A stretch of 64,000 nucleotides of DNA from Loripinus fragilis (Eukaryota > Mollusca > Bivalvia > Lucinida > Lucinidae): contig OZ026516.1 of the NCBI GenBank assembly GCA_964019695.1, positions 99,138,368-99,202,367 on the forward strand. The letters run 5' to 3'. This document shows, piece by piece, positions 24,990 to 36,993 of the stretch. The notes beneath the pieces were generated by a model. The model was not told the origin of the DNA. It saw nothing but the letters and a program-made list of their open reading frames with translations, and searched no databases. Made by a program: the position numbers and the translations under genes. The number at the start of each line of letters is the position of its first letter. The first letter of the stretch is position 1.

Positions 24990-26760
24990 GTTCTGACAAC
25001 TTTGGGTCAAATCCATTGTATTTTACCTTTTGCATTAAAACTTTACCTGACATGTCATCTGCTGATAACCTTTGTAAACGATCAGGCCCAACATTCTGTT
25101 CAGGCCTGATCGGGGTCCAAACTGTTTGACACTTTATAGGTTATGACAAGTTGAACCGATGTATTTTATTTTTGCGTTAAACCTTTACATCATGACATTG
25201 TCATCTGCTGATAACCCTTTTAAACAATTTGGACCCAGATCAGGCCTGACATTCTGCCCGGACCTGATAGGGGTCCAAACTATTTGACACTTTAGAGGCT
25301 ATGACAAGTTGGAAGTTGAACCGATGTATTTTAACTTTGCGTTAAACCTTTACATGACATTGTCATCTGCTGGTAACCCTTTCAAACAAATTGGACCCAG
25401 ATCAGGCTCGACATTCTGTCCGGACTTGATAGGGGTCCAAACTGTTTGACACTTTAGAGTTTATGACAAGTTGAAGTTGAACCGATGTATTTTAACTTTT
25501 CGTTAAACCTTTACATGACATTGTCATCTGCTGGTAACCCTTTCAAACAAATTGGACCCAGATCAGGCTCGACATTCTGTCCGGACCTGATCGGGATCTA
25601 AAACTGTTTGACACTTTAGAGGCTATGACAAGTTGAAGTTGAACCGATGTATTTTAACTTTGCGTTAAACCTTTACATGACATAGTCATCTGCTGGTAAC
25701 CCTTTTAAACAAATTGGACCCAAATCAGGCTCGACATTCTGTCCGGACCTGATAGGGGTCCTAACTGTTTGACACATTAGAGGTTATGACAAGTTGAAGT
25801 TTAACCAATGTATTTTAACTTTGCGTTAAACCTTTACCTGACATTGTCATCTGCTGATAGCCCTTTCAAACAATTTGAACCCAGATCAAGCCCGACATTC
25901 TGTCCAGACCTGATAGGGGTCCAAACTGTTTGACACTTTAGAGTTTATGACCAGTTTAAGTTGAACCGATGTATTTTAACTTTGCGTTAAATCTTTACAT
26001 GACATTGTCATCTGCTGGTAACCCTTTCAAACAAATTTGACCAAGATTAGGCTCGACATTCTGTCCGGACCTGATCGTGATCCAAACTGTTTGAGGCTTT
26101 AGAGGTTATGACGAGTTGAAGTTGAGCCGATGTATTTTAACTTTGCGTTAAACCTTTACATGACATTGTCATCTGCTGGTAACCCTTTCAAACAAATTGG
26201 ACCCAGATCAGGCTCGACATTCTGTCCAAACCTGATAGGGGTCCAAACTGTTTGACACTTTAGAGGTTATGACAAGTTGAAGTTGAACCGATGTATTTTA
26301 ACTTTGCGTTAAACCTTTACATGACATAGTCATCTGCTGGCAACCCTTTCAAACAAATTGGACCCAAATCAGGCTCGACATTCTGTCCGGACATGATAGG
26401 GGTCCAAACTGTTTGACACATTAGAGGTTATGACAAGTTGAAGTTTAACCAATGTATTTTAACTTTGCGTTAAACCTTTACCTGACATTGTCATCTGCTG
26501 ATAGCCCTTTCAAACAATTTGAACCCAGATCAAGCCCGACATTCTCTCCCGACCTGATAGGGGTCCAAACTGTTTGACACTTTAGAGGTTATGACAAGTT
26601 GAAGTTGAACCGATGTATATTAACTTTGCGTTAAACCTTTACATGACATTGTCATCTGCTGAAAACCTTTTCAAACAAGATCAAGCCTGACATTCTGTCT
26701 GGTCTGAAAATGTCTGGCCTGATCGAGGTCCAAACTGTTCGACACTTTAGTGATATAACA
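24990..26760 (+). repeat. 161-bp satellite array with 644-bp higher-order unit
   Basis: About eleven monomers. The word GTCATCTGCTG recurs at 25054, 25200, 25362, 25523, 25685, 25846, 26007, 26168, 26329, 26490 and 26651, so the period is 161-162 after a shorter first unit. Each monomer holds an imperfect palindrome, TTGGACCCAGATCAGG against CCTGATAGGGGTCCAA. Variant words recur four monomers apart: CATAGTCATCTGCTGG at 25681 and 26325, and GACACATTAGAGG at 25771 and 26415, both 644 bp. This shows a tetrameric higher-order repeat. Non-coding. Confidence 0.95.
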
Positions 26761-26878
26761 AGTTTAAACTTTGCAAGTATGATGCACCAGTTTGCGAGCA
26801 TATCTACAGAGGGCAGTCTGCTGAGATGTAACATAATATGGTTTGTAGTCATATCTGCAGCTGAGATGGGACATGATG

Positions 26879-27108
<230 letters not shown>

Positions 27109-28714
27109 ATAAATCGTGCATGCTTTATTTTCTATGCGTGATACATATCAGTACTGATATGGTCTTTTGTTGTCTTGTTGCCTAATTGTTGACATTTAGT
27201 GCCTGCCGTGACTGCAAAGATCGATATTTCGGAGTGTTTGTCATTATTATTTGGGAAGCTAAAACTCTGTATTTTCTTGTCTTTTATGATGCAACCTACT
27301 GCAAACTACGATTTGGCCATTAATGAAGATTATCTTGCGGGAAACGGAAAAATCAAAATATCGATAAAAAACAAAATGGCGTCGTTGTCATATTCGGCGA
27401 GCCTTGGCAACTGTTGCTAACCGGAAGTGCGGTCCCGAGAATAGTGTTCTAAGTGACATTTTGGTCAAAACTGAGTTATGCATACCGTTGAAAAGGGGAT
27501 TAAAAGTTCTATCTATTGGTAAAGGTTTCATTTGCCTATCTCTTCCCTGTAAGCTTAAAATCGCCGTGCGTTTCTGTTCTATCTACAAAAAAGGCAATTT
27601 CGTTCAGTGCTATAGCGTTCTAAGTGATTTTCATCCAATGGCCAATTAGCATTATGTCAAGTGACTGGATGAGTCCAGCGCCGTACTGTTCTATCTACCG
27701 AAAATCACTACCCTTGTAGAAATTGGGTAAAAATTGCAGTTACCTCCCTTACATAAATTTAAATTTCCTGTATTGAAGCGGTTTGTCGATGTTATGACAA
27801 ACTTATGGCTGTATCTGCAAGTTTTTGTTCCAAATAATCCACTCAGTCAAAGATTTTAAACAGATTGTTCCTTGGACAAAATAATAAGCTGTAGAAACAG
27901 ATTACTTCCCTTACGCATATTTCAACTGCTTTAATTGAAGTAATTTGTCAGTGTAATTACAAATCAATGGTTAAATCTGTTACTTTTAGGTTAAATCAGT
28001 TAAGTTCAAAATATTATACTTATTGACCGCATTGACAAAAAATTAGGTGTAGAAAAAAAATACCTCCCTTACGTACATTTTAATGGCATAGTCCGTGCGG
28101 TTTGTTAGTGTTGTGTCAAACAAATGACCAAATGTGCTACTTTTAATTATAAATAATCATTTCTGTTGAGAAAAGTCAACAAATAGACTCCATGAACAGA
28201 ATAATAAGCTGTATGAACATATAGAACACTATAGCACTGAACGCAGAAGGCGATTTTTAAGGCATAATGTTCTATCTGCAAACTGTAAAATGCCCGTAAT
28301 TTCCATATTACTGTGAAAATTTCTTCAAATCAAGGTCATTTACACTAGATGTATATATTTAAACCCTCTTGTATGATTCAAAGGTATGTGATAAATGAGG
28401 CATCAAAAATCAGGATCTAATCCTAATTTCCTTATGAATTGTATATATTGTACTGTATAACTTGTTATCTGTTGGAAATAAAATATGTTTAAACTAAAAA
28501 TCATGATACTCAAATTTTCAAACTCATTTTACTCAAAACTTGTGCAATGGTATTACTTCACTTTTCGCTTTCTGCAAAGGCGGCACCTCATGCATGCGTA
28601 ATTAGGACTAATCCATCTTAGACATAGGTAAATGGTGAAAACGAGGCGTGGTTTAGTCAGCTTCGGAGCGCTCAAACAAGCTTAACGAGTATTAACACCA
28701 TAAATCACAGTCAA

Positions 28715-28783
28715 ATCGGTGGCGCAAATGGTTACGTTGAAGAACGACGATCAAGGGTTCGCCAGTTCGAATCACACTGGAAC
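28715..28783 (+). repeat. tRNA-like Pol III module, inward, left
   Basis: A box TGGCGCAAATGG, B box AGTTCGAATCAC in a CCAGT...ACTGG arm, and a run of seven T at 28786-28792 directly after. Too short and too poorly paired for a working tRNA. It has the layout of a Pol III promoter and terminator. Confidence 0.7.
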
Positions 28784-28823
28784 AATTTTTTTATCAATCT
28801 TAAGTTGAATCTTGCGTCATTTT

Positions 28824-28931
28824 GTTTGTTTGTTTGTTTTATTTGATTCTTTACGTCCCACCAACAATCTTTCAGTTATAAAGGGACTGGTCTTCCTGGG
28901 TGAAGCAGTACTAAGCTAGGATTGAATCTTG
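28824..28931 (-). mobile_element. SINE 3' fragment
   Basis: TTTGTTTGTTTG, CTTTACGTCCCACCAACAAT and CTTTCAGTTATAAAGGGACT match the 3' half of the SINEs at 16290 and 59837. The tRNA-like head is missing here. It lies inside the TIR element, so it inserted later or was captured. Confidence 0.8.
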
Positions 28932-29286
28932 CGTCACAATACCTCGATCAGTTATGATTGATTTTCAGAACACACGCAAAATATTATATAATCAATGAGG
29001 GTTCAGTTTCCAGTCACAATTTTAATAAAATATATGTCAATTGGCGCGGATCAAACAGCGGGAAAAAGAAATAATTATTTCAATCTTCATTGCGGGTTCA
29101 AGTCTCATCACGGCATCCCCAAAGAAGATATACGACACTGTCTCCAAGACTATCATATTGAACGTATTCAAGTACTTTAAAAAAACGTGAATATATATTA
29201 TTAAACATGAAAGAACGTTCTAAAACGAATGTAAAAAATTCAGAAAAAAAATAAAAGTAAATAATTCTCTTTAATGAAAAATATAA

Positions 29287-29360
29287 TCGCCCCTGCTGGG
29301 GATTGAACTCACAATGTTTGAATTTGAAAGTGGTATATTTATCCAATACACTACGGATCT
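29287..29360 (-). repeat. tRNA-like Pol III module, inward, right
   Basis: On minus: A box TAGTGTATTGG, B box GAGTTCAATCC, then T5 (29277-29281 on the plus strand as A5). It faces the module at 28715-28783. The acceptor stem is not convincing, so it is not called a tRNA gene. Confidence 0.65.
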
Positions 29361-30659
29361 TTCTGCTTAACACTATCCAATTTATACTTATTTAAAACTC
29401 TTAGCAAACAGTTAAGATTTTCTGTTTTACCGTTAATACCTGTTTTCCCTTCGTGAGTAGATGAAATAGCCAAATCACGCCCAGATATGAATATTAAAGT
29501 TACCGCCTTTACAGAAAGCGAAAAGTGAAGTAATAGATAGAACACTATAGCACTGAAGCGACGATATGCCTACTCAGTCTAGAATATAATGCCGAATACC
29601 TCAAATAGGTAGAAATTCTGGTTGCTCTTTTTCTGAGTATCAACATGTCACTTTGAAATTGGTTCCTGCTGTAAATTTAGTTTAGACCACAGAGAAAAAA
29701 ATCAGTGCTGGTCAAATCAGTTTATAATTCTTTGTTAGTCACAGTATGTAAACTGAAATAAACACCCTGTACCCCGTTCCTCCTAGCTCTCGCCTTATAA
29801 ACATGAATAGCAGCACTTGTACGTAACCAGTAGTCGGAAAAATGCGTGTTTTTAGGTACATATACACGTTTCGATTTATATTGTTAGCGATACAGACAAT
29901 ACACATTCGAACAAGGTAAGAAAAGCCATTTTATCTATTTCATTCCGTTTTATTTCATGATTTTAACGGTTTCCTCCTTTGCAATTTGCTTTCTTAAAAA
30001 ACGACTTGCTCACAATCAGAGCCGTTCTATGTCAAAAACAAGCTTAAATGCCAGTTTGCATGGTTTTAGTGGAATTGGCAATCACATGTATACATGATTA
30101 CATGGTTGTAGCTGTAACAGTTACTAAGATCTATGGAATAAATGAATTTTAATAGGTGGGCCCTCGCAATTACAGCTGTACCAACAACTCTCACATCACG
30201 ATTTCCGACAACTGGTTACGCACGAGTGCTGTAATTCATAATGTATAAGGCGAGAGCTAGGAGGAACGATTACAGGATGTTTAATTCAGTTTACATACTG
30301 TGTAAGAAGGACACTAGAAAAAAGTAAGAATGTATGCAATGATCAGTTGCGTGAAAAAATATGTTCTATTTCTTCTGATGACAATTGCTTTGTATGCGCC
30401 ACTTTTCTGATCCAGATATATCTGCAATAAAACAAATAAATAAATAAAATTGCATCATTGTTTAAGATAAAAGTGCTTTCAAATGGTCAGTATATACAAT
30501 CTTGAAAATGCTGAGAGAAAACTGAAACCTTATCACCTAATCTGCTTTTATTTGTAGTAGCAAGAATGTGTTCCACGATTGACTCCGGGGAAAAGGGGTA
30601 CAAGTTGCTTGAACAAATTTTGTTCAATTTTCTGGTATTATTTCCTACACTGTACTCGG

Positions 30660-30661
<2 letters not shown>

Positions 30662-30705
<44 letters not shown>

Positions 30706-30712
30706 CTCTCTC
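30662..30712. repeat. (TC)n microsatellite
   Basis: About 20 TC dinucleotide units with a single GC change near 30702. The Arg-Glu frame on the other strand is its translation. Confidence 0.95.
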
Positions 30713-30779
30713 CACATGATACTTCTAAATTAGAAAGGGTACAAAGAAGTATATCATTAAACTTTGGCAAAACACAAAA

Positions 30780-31350
30780 GCTCCACATGTAATGGGAGCG
30801 CGTGACAAGTCTTGATCCAAGTACAACAAGTCATCACCTTGGGGTAGACAGTAGCCGTAGGGGTCTTAAACTATTTCACTGGCTAAATTTTCACCCTAGA
30901 CGCTGTTGTTGTTAATTTTCATTGTGATTGTGGCTTCCCATCCTCGTTAACCCAGGTGTAACCATTCCATGACACTGCATTCACATCCTCGTTAACCCGG
31001 GCGTAACCCATTCCGTTACACTGCAATCACGTCATCGTTAATGCAGACATAACCCATTCCATTACACTGTATTCACATTCTCGTTAACCCAGGCGTAACC
31101 CATTCCGTTACACTTCGTGCATCTTCGTTTACCTAGGCGTAACCCATTCTGTTACACAGCATGTATGCAATGTACGAAATGGGTTACGCATTGGTTAACG
31201 AGGATGGTTGCAATCAAATTAGCTAACTATTATGAATGATAAGAGGCCAGCCCAAGGCAAGCTCCAGGCACCAGCCAACTGATGAAAGTTTTAGCTCTAG
31301 GTTGTCGCCGAGTCTACGGCCTGGTAACCGTCGTGCACTAAACGAGGAAA
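30780..31350 (-). mobile_element. Retroelement 3' fragment split by a minisatellite
   Basis: 30838-30910 (TAAACTATTTCACTGGC ... TTTTCACCCTAGACGCTG) matches 32285-32345. 31240-31345 (CTCCAGGCACCAGCCAACTG ... ACCGTCGTGCA) matches 32525-32618, the 3' coding end and 3' flank of the Penelope-like RT. So this is a second, shorter minus-strand copy with the minisatellite 30938-31207 between its parts. Confidence 0.65.
30938..31207. repeat. 45-bp minisatellite with inverted end
   Basis: Five units of about 44-46 bp start TCCTCGTTAACCCAGG at 30941, 30986, 31032, 31078 and 31122, each followed by CGTAACCCATTCCGTTACAC. The array ends with an inverted half-unit (AATGGGTTACGC ... GGTTAACGAGGATGG, 31178-31207). 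The whole block therefore has inverted edges like a small mobile element. Confidence 0.85.
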
Positions 31351-31989
31351 TAATATACGTAAGGAATAAAGATACGCAACAGATGAATGCATATTTTTGC
31401 GTAATTATATGTTTTAATTAAATTTCATTTAGGATGTGCTTACTGACTATCAATGACATGTGATGAATCCGAGAACGTCACTTTAACGATAAAATTTACG
31501 ACACAAGATGAAAACACTTAAAATGTGACGTGAACATCAGAACGGAGATCATGAAACCCAATCTTCTTCATGATTTGTTATATGGCGTCGACTCCACAAT
31601 ATACAAACGAAGAATGCACCATATCATGCGGAAATGTCAGTCAAATATTGCTTCAAAGCCAGCTAATGGGATGCAAGGATACACAATGACAAAGAATTAG
31701 CATTTAGCGTCATTTAAAGCCGTCGATTTGTGGGCATTGGTGCATTACATGATTTATTGAACCTAAGATACATGTAACGGGACATGCTACATTGACGTTA
31801 GTCAAACTGAACACAGCACACATTTGCAAAAGAAAGCAAACTGTTATATGCGTGAAGTAACGATTAAACTTGCTAGCTGTAACCGAAGCTTTGCCACTTG
31901 GCCATAATCTCATCAGAAAAATGAATAAATATGATGCAGAATAATGAATTTTGGCGTCATAATACACATTTCATTGACGTCTAACATTC

Positions 31990-32540
31990 TAAAATAGTAA
32001 GTGAGTATGATCAGGAAATACCACAATCACAAACCGCAGACAACCCTGTGGCACCGCGAGGAAGAGCCGCTCAACCATCACTAGACACCAGGTAGACAAA
32101 TAAAGCAAAGCAACCAGCTCTCTCTTCCCCATCAAGATGATTGCAATACTAGAATGGACATAAAGTAACGTACAACAAAACATAGAACAATTACAGACTC
32201 CCACAATGGGTTTAACAATAAACAAAAAGCCATCAACAACAGAACCACCGCCTTAGAACGGACAGCAGCCTAAGCCACGGGGTTGGGGGGTGGCTTAACT
32301 GTATTTTACTGGTACCAAATCTTCGCCCTAGATTCTGCTGTTGTTGAAGTACAAGAAATGTTCAGCTCGCATGGCGGCCATCTAACTAATGCAATGTATC
32401 AACATGGAGAAACACTCTTATCAAATTAACACACCATGATGAAACAAAGAAAAGGGCTCATGGCTCACAGATAGTCAGAGCTAAAGAAAACCTCAAGTTG
32501 AGCCACGGTGGGTCCAGCTACAGCTAAGCATCAGGCACCA
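31990..32540 (-). mobile_element. 3' flank of Penelope-like element
   Basis: Downstream (minus sense) of the RT remnant. It contains ACCAGCTCTCTCTTCCCCAT, CACCGCGAGGAAGAGCC and TCTTCGCCCTAGATTCTGC. The same words recur alone at 8660-8860, 30838-30910, 54610-54860, 60620-61200 and 63890-64000, always as a non-coding block ending near AGTATGATCAGGAAATACCA. This is what 5'-truncated copies of one retroelement would leave. Confidence 0.65.
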
Positions 32541-33690
32541 ACCCACTGATTAAAGCTTTACGTCAGAGCCGTCATAGAGACCGAGGCCTGACCCACCGTC
32601 GTGCAATTAAAGAGGAAACAATAGCCACAAACCGTGATTGGGTTTAAAACTAGGCATGCAGACTGTCGCATGATATCCAATTTATATCCAACCCTTATAT
32701 GACGTTTAACTATCTTTTTGAATTGATCACTAAAATTAGGTTTTCCAACAATTCGTTTGAATTTATAAACTAATTCACCATAAAATATAGGTTCTGAAAC
32801 GCCTTGTTGCAGAAGAATTTTCAACCCAATGTTGTATTTAGCAATTAACTCTGAGTGTCTGTGGTAGAATTTAGAAAATACTTTTCGAATTTTATGATAT
32901 CTATAACCTTGTTTTAATAACTTATCAGTTAAAAGTTAGTTTCTGTTGTTGAAGTTATCAACATTAGAACACACTCTAGCAAAACGAATAAGCTGAGATA
33001 TATATACACCATAGGAAGGAGAGCGAGGAACATCTCCATCAAGAAATGGGAAATTTACTATTTCAAAATTAAAATCATCCCGTTTATCATAAATTTTAGA
33101 AGAAACTATGCCATTTGTTATTGACAAGTTCAAGTCCAAAAACGGAGCTTCAGTATCAGAAGAATTCGCCTTATTTAACTGAAGTTCAGTAGGATAAATC
33201 TGACCTACCATTTGTTCAAAATAAGGATTATCAATATTAAGTAAGTCATCTAAATATCTGGAGGTTGATTTAAAAGCTTCAATAATAGCAGTTTGATTAT
33301 TGTCAGACAGAGACAACATAACAAAACGAAAACAAATCTGCAACAAGAGGAGCACAATTAGTACCCATTGGAATACCTACAATTTGTCTATATAATTTAG
33401 AGCCAAATCTTATAAATACATTGTATATCATAAATATATTGTCCAAAAGATAATGGAGCGCATCACACATTTTCTGACATGACCACAATTTATATCGTTT
33501 AGGTTGTTCAGAAGTAAAAAAGGCATTTTTATCATTACAAGCAAAATAAAGTGAACCCTTTCTATTAAATGTTTGTTCAATTAATTCTGTTAGTTTTAAA
33601 GCCATAGTTATTGCAGTAGACATAGACATAGAAATTTTATTTTGTGTCGAATATTGTACAACATGTAATATAAGCCTAGTAGGGCTTTTA
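32541..33690 (-). mobile_element. Penelope-like reverse transcriptase remnant
   Basis: On minus: the block ACNDKNAFFTSEQPKRY (near 33530), CDALHYLLDNIF, then RQIVGIPMGTNCAPLVADLF (near 33350), STSRYLDDLLNIDNPYF (near 33260; catalytic DD), KANSSDTEAPFLDLNLS, and further down MRQSACLVLNPITV and CTTVGQASVSMTA at the C end. The IPMG...AP and RYLDD blocks fit a Penelope-like or related RT rather than the non-LTR elements elsewhere in the window. It is dead: a small deletion with frameshift after DLFSFCY (near 33310) and an in-frame TAA near 32936. Beyond that stop the frame continues unbroken to about 32558. The N-terminal part is not recognisable, and no GIY-YIG domain was seen after the RT. Confidence 0.85.
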
Positions 33691-33899
33691 CTTCGGCAAA
33701 CAAGAATACACAAACATTTGGAAAACAACGAGTATCACAGCATGCACACATATAAAACAGTATTATAAGAGACAAAGCACATTGTACAAATATATCACAG
33801 CATATGCAGAAAGCACTTAAGATATAAGAATATAAAACATTATACCAATTATAGAGAACATCAGCAGGGGGTTGATGAACCATCAAACCCACTGCTGAC

Positions 33900-34141
33900 G
33901 AGAGCTATTAGGTACTGCACTATAGCTGGGTACATTTTTGATGAGATGCAAAAAATTTTGACATTAAGATTGCAGTAAATGGACACCCCAAAGAAGCACA
34001 GCCTTTGCAACAAAGCGAAAGCGAACGAAAGCGAACGAAAGCGAAAAAAGAAGGGGTCGAAAAGCGAAAGCTTGTAAGCAAAGGGAGTGCAAGTGAAAGT
34101 TAAAACTGAACTGCAGAAGCAAAGCAAAGCAAAGTCCAAAT
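33900..34141 (-). mobile_element. Purine-rich 3' flank of non-LTR element
   Basis: AAAGCGAACGAAAGCGAACG and GCAAAGCAAAGCAAAG repeats lie immediately after (minus sense) the RT C-terminus, in the place of a 3' untranslated region. Several Phe/Leu-rich frames over it are not genes. Confidence 0.5.
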
Positions 34142-34995
34142 TTAACATGAAGGACATCCACAAATGTCACCATCCCATGCACGGGGCAGTCTCTTGAACT
34201 TAGGGAAGGACTCAGGCAGCCTCAGGTCATTAGGAAAACTGTTCCAGATACGGGCGGCTTCATAGCGGAATGACCTTAGACCATACCTTGTGCTCTTCAC
34301 AGCTGGTAGACTTGCCTGATTTTCTCTCCTGAAATTATAATTTGACTGTTTGATATTGATCAAATCTTTAATATAGTCAGGAGCAATGTCATTAACGATT
34401 ATGTGGACCCGGGAAGCCATTTGATTCATCCTTCTTACATGCAAGGGGGGCGGTGTTCATCGAGGTCAGCAGAGCTTGAAGGGATGACGTGAAATCATTG
34501 TTGATGAAACGTAAAGCCCTCTCTTGTATTTGTTCTAAATTATTAGTGCTAGAGATACTACAAAATACAATAATGCCACGCTAGCGGGCAGTAGTTAAAA
34601 TTGGAAACAATGAAAGAATTGTAAATAGTCATCTTGCCTTGTTTAGTTAAAAAACGACCAATACGCTTCAAGACTGCGAGTTGTTTTGAAGCTTTTTACA
34701 AATTTGGGACACATGGTCATCAAATCGCAACATAAAATCTATATTAATACCGAAAAGAGTGACATTATCTTCACGCTTAATTTCAGCTGAGTCAATTTTA
34801 AAAGAAGTAATATCATCATGTGCCCTTTTCACAATACAAATTGCCTTAAATTTTGTGGGATTTGCTTTCATAAAATTAATAAAAGACAGTCAATCAGTTT
34901 ACAACTTTCTTCTCCTAAAACCTTTTTCAACACATAAGTGTTTGCATGAATAAAAGACAGTGTGTTGTCATCTGCATAGTTGTAGATGACTCCTT
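34142..34995 (-). mobile_element. 5'-truncated non-LTR RT (C-terminal third)
   Basis: On minus it begins just before the catalytic motif: YNYADDNTLSF near 34970 (the YADD box is intact). It continues with MKANPTKFKAICIVK at 34871, DNVTLFGINIDFMLRFDDHV, then frameshifted sequence, and the conserved tail IKQSNYNFRRENQ, YGLRSFRYEAARIWNSFPN and the final WDGDICGCPSC near 34145. Above 35000 nothing RT-like is seen, as in a 5'-truncated insertion. The tail differs from the element at 15-17.6 kb, so it is a different family (jockey/CR1/L2 range). Confidence 0.88.
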
Positions 34996-35701
34996 GATTA
35001 GTAAAAAAGAATATATATCATATAAAAATACATTAAAAAGAAGTAAATGTACTTTATTGAATAAAACTCAAGAATATTAGGTCTTGACGTTAATCGTTTG
35101 AAATCATAACGTAAGGTTGCAAGCTGATCATTTCCTGCATCCCCCAATTTATTCAAAAGGTTTTGTAAACAAAAGTACCCAGTTTTTAGTATAAAGTGGA
35201 CTTTAATTGACCGTGTTTTACAATTTTCTACTGGGGTCAGGATGATTACGCGCATGCTAGCCGGCATACGTAATCGACGTAGTGGCTTAACCTACTGTAA
35301 TTTTACGGATACATGCCGCTTTTATGAAATAACATCATCTACAAAACCGACTTGCATTACATGTATGTTTACAATGAATTGAAGTTATTGTTACGTTTCT
35401 TTATTCCTTAAGAATTAATATAAAATCACCAGACATGTACTGTCACATTATATCTAGTGTGTGATGTACAAGTATGAAATGTACTCGCTTTAACGAAGAG
35501 CCTGTTGAACTTATTCACACGATCTGGCGCAAATTTCTGATCATTATAATTTAGATATATGTCCTCTGTTATAGGTGGGGTAAAATGTTTGGGAGTGTTA
35601 TGCTAGCCCATATGCACAGAACAATCACAGTCGATAATGACAAGTTGATACATACAAAATTTAAACAGAAATTTTGAAGTTAATTAAACAAGATGGCACC
35701 A

Positions 35702-36794
35702 CAGCCTTTGTACTTTCTACAAGGATAGCTTTTAAAAGCTTTGAACAATAGCATAGCGTATTATATTTACTATAGCACCTTTTGAAGTGTTTTAATTTTG
35801 CATTTGCTGAAACCACTCTTTTCATTTTTTTCATACATTTCAAACTCTGAGTATTTTTGCTTTAGATAACCTTTTGTATGCACTACCACTAAGTACTGAA
35901 TAGGTGATCCATTGGAAGCAAATAAAACACAGGAGATGTGCATATACCAATAAGACTCTATAAATGCAAACACTGAAAGTTAACCCCAACCTCCCCAAGC
36001 AGACACACATCAGTATGTATACCTATTCCTCAATCTAAGTCTAATTAACGAGGAATGCGCATAAAACCTTGGGACATATTGAAACGGATCCATCTAAATC
36101 TGAGAATTTCGTCACACTTAGCCGAGATATCCGAAGGCTCCATGTTTCCAGGGTTAGATGTTGAAGAAAAAAGCTTAGGAATATCGCAAAGCGCATTATT
36201 GTTACTAGACACACTTTTAATAGTTTTAATTTTGCATTTTCTATAGCCACTATTAGTTCAGTTTTTATCATGCAATTCAAGCTCAGTAGGTTTTGTTTAA
36301 GTATTTGCATTTGTACATGTATACTAAGTTCTGAATAGGTGAAGCAAATAAAATACAGGAAATGTGAATCTACCAGGCTGGGTTTATTGACTATTCATGA
36401 CAAGCTGATAAGTGCAAGAGTTCACAAACACACCCTCCCACACCCACTTTGCAACACGTATCTTAAAGGAAATGATCAGGTTTCTGCCGATTTTACCAGT
36501 AATTAATTGGGAACGTTTTAATGGGAACGTTTTGACCAATTTGGGTGCATTTAGACTTTGGGACGTTTTAGACGTACAGACTGAAGGCAGAACCGGAAGT
36601 ACGCGCTGAGGGGAGTTTTATTTCATCATATCAGAATTGAATAAGAAGCAGAGAATATCCGAATTAGCTTCACTTGGGGATTTGGCTTCCGGCTCAGAGG
36701 AGAAACTATCTATACGCCATTAAATTTTCAGAAGCAAGTTGGTATCCATGGAAAATTGCTAACGTATATCACCATCGCTGACGCGATGGTGAAA
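35702..36794 (+). mobile_element. Dispersed element R2 with terminal hairpin, copy B
   Basis: Same start (ACAAGGATAGCTTTT), same two-half build (GCATAGCG near 35750 and GCAAAGCGC near 36185, about 435 bp apart) and same end: the perfect hairpin CACCATCGC-TGAC-GCGATGGTG at 36772-36793. The second half is longer than in copy A (20217-21013), so B is nearer to a complete duplicated structure. The small frames over it are shadows. Confidence 0.75.
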
Positions 36795-36993
36795 AACACA
36801 TAATGATGCTTCATAAGTCGATATTTTGTCTTTAACCGCTAGAATGAGAAATCTTATTCTAGAAATAAGATAAGTCAGTGTCTTCGGTGCATGAAACACT
36901 ACTTATATCATTAAGACCATAAGACGGTTGACGAGTTGATGTAGATGTAACTTGATGCCACAACTAATCCACTCTATAGTCACTTTTGGTGTA

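Larger units (their letters stand above)
28551..29535. mobile_element. TIR element carrying tRNA-like modules, copy 1
   Basis: The 33-bp terminal inverted repeats, 28551-28583 and 29503-29535, differ at one base (the outer part reads TATTACTTCACTTTTCGC, the inner part AAAGGCGG). The 985-bp element encodes no protein. About 130-165 bp inside each end lies a tRNA-like module pointing inward: 28715-28783 on plus, 29287-29360 on minus. A third, weaker one (GGCGCGG ... GGGTTCAAGTCTC) lies at about 29042-29112 on plus. A SINE fragment (28824-28931) sits inside. Its termini are shared with 45541-46055, and its inner right flank with the similar element at 57801-58715. Confidence 0.85.

Noticed and set aside
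24990..26760. CRISPR array
   Set aside because: Units of 161 bp are continuous with no unique spacers, in a eukaryotic genome: a satellite.
33860..34182. Phe/Leu-rich minus frames that look like membrane proteins
   Set aside because: They translate the purine-rich GAAAGC repeat in the 3' flank of a non-LTR element.
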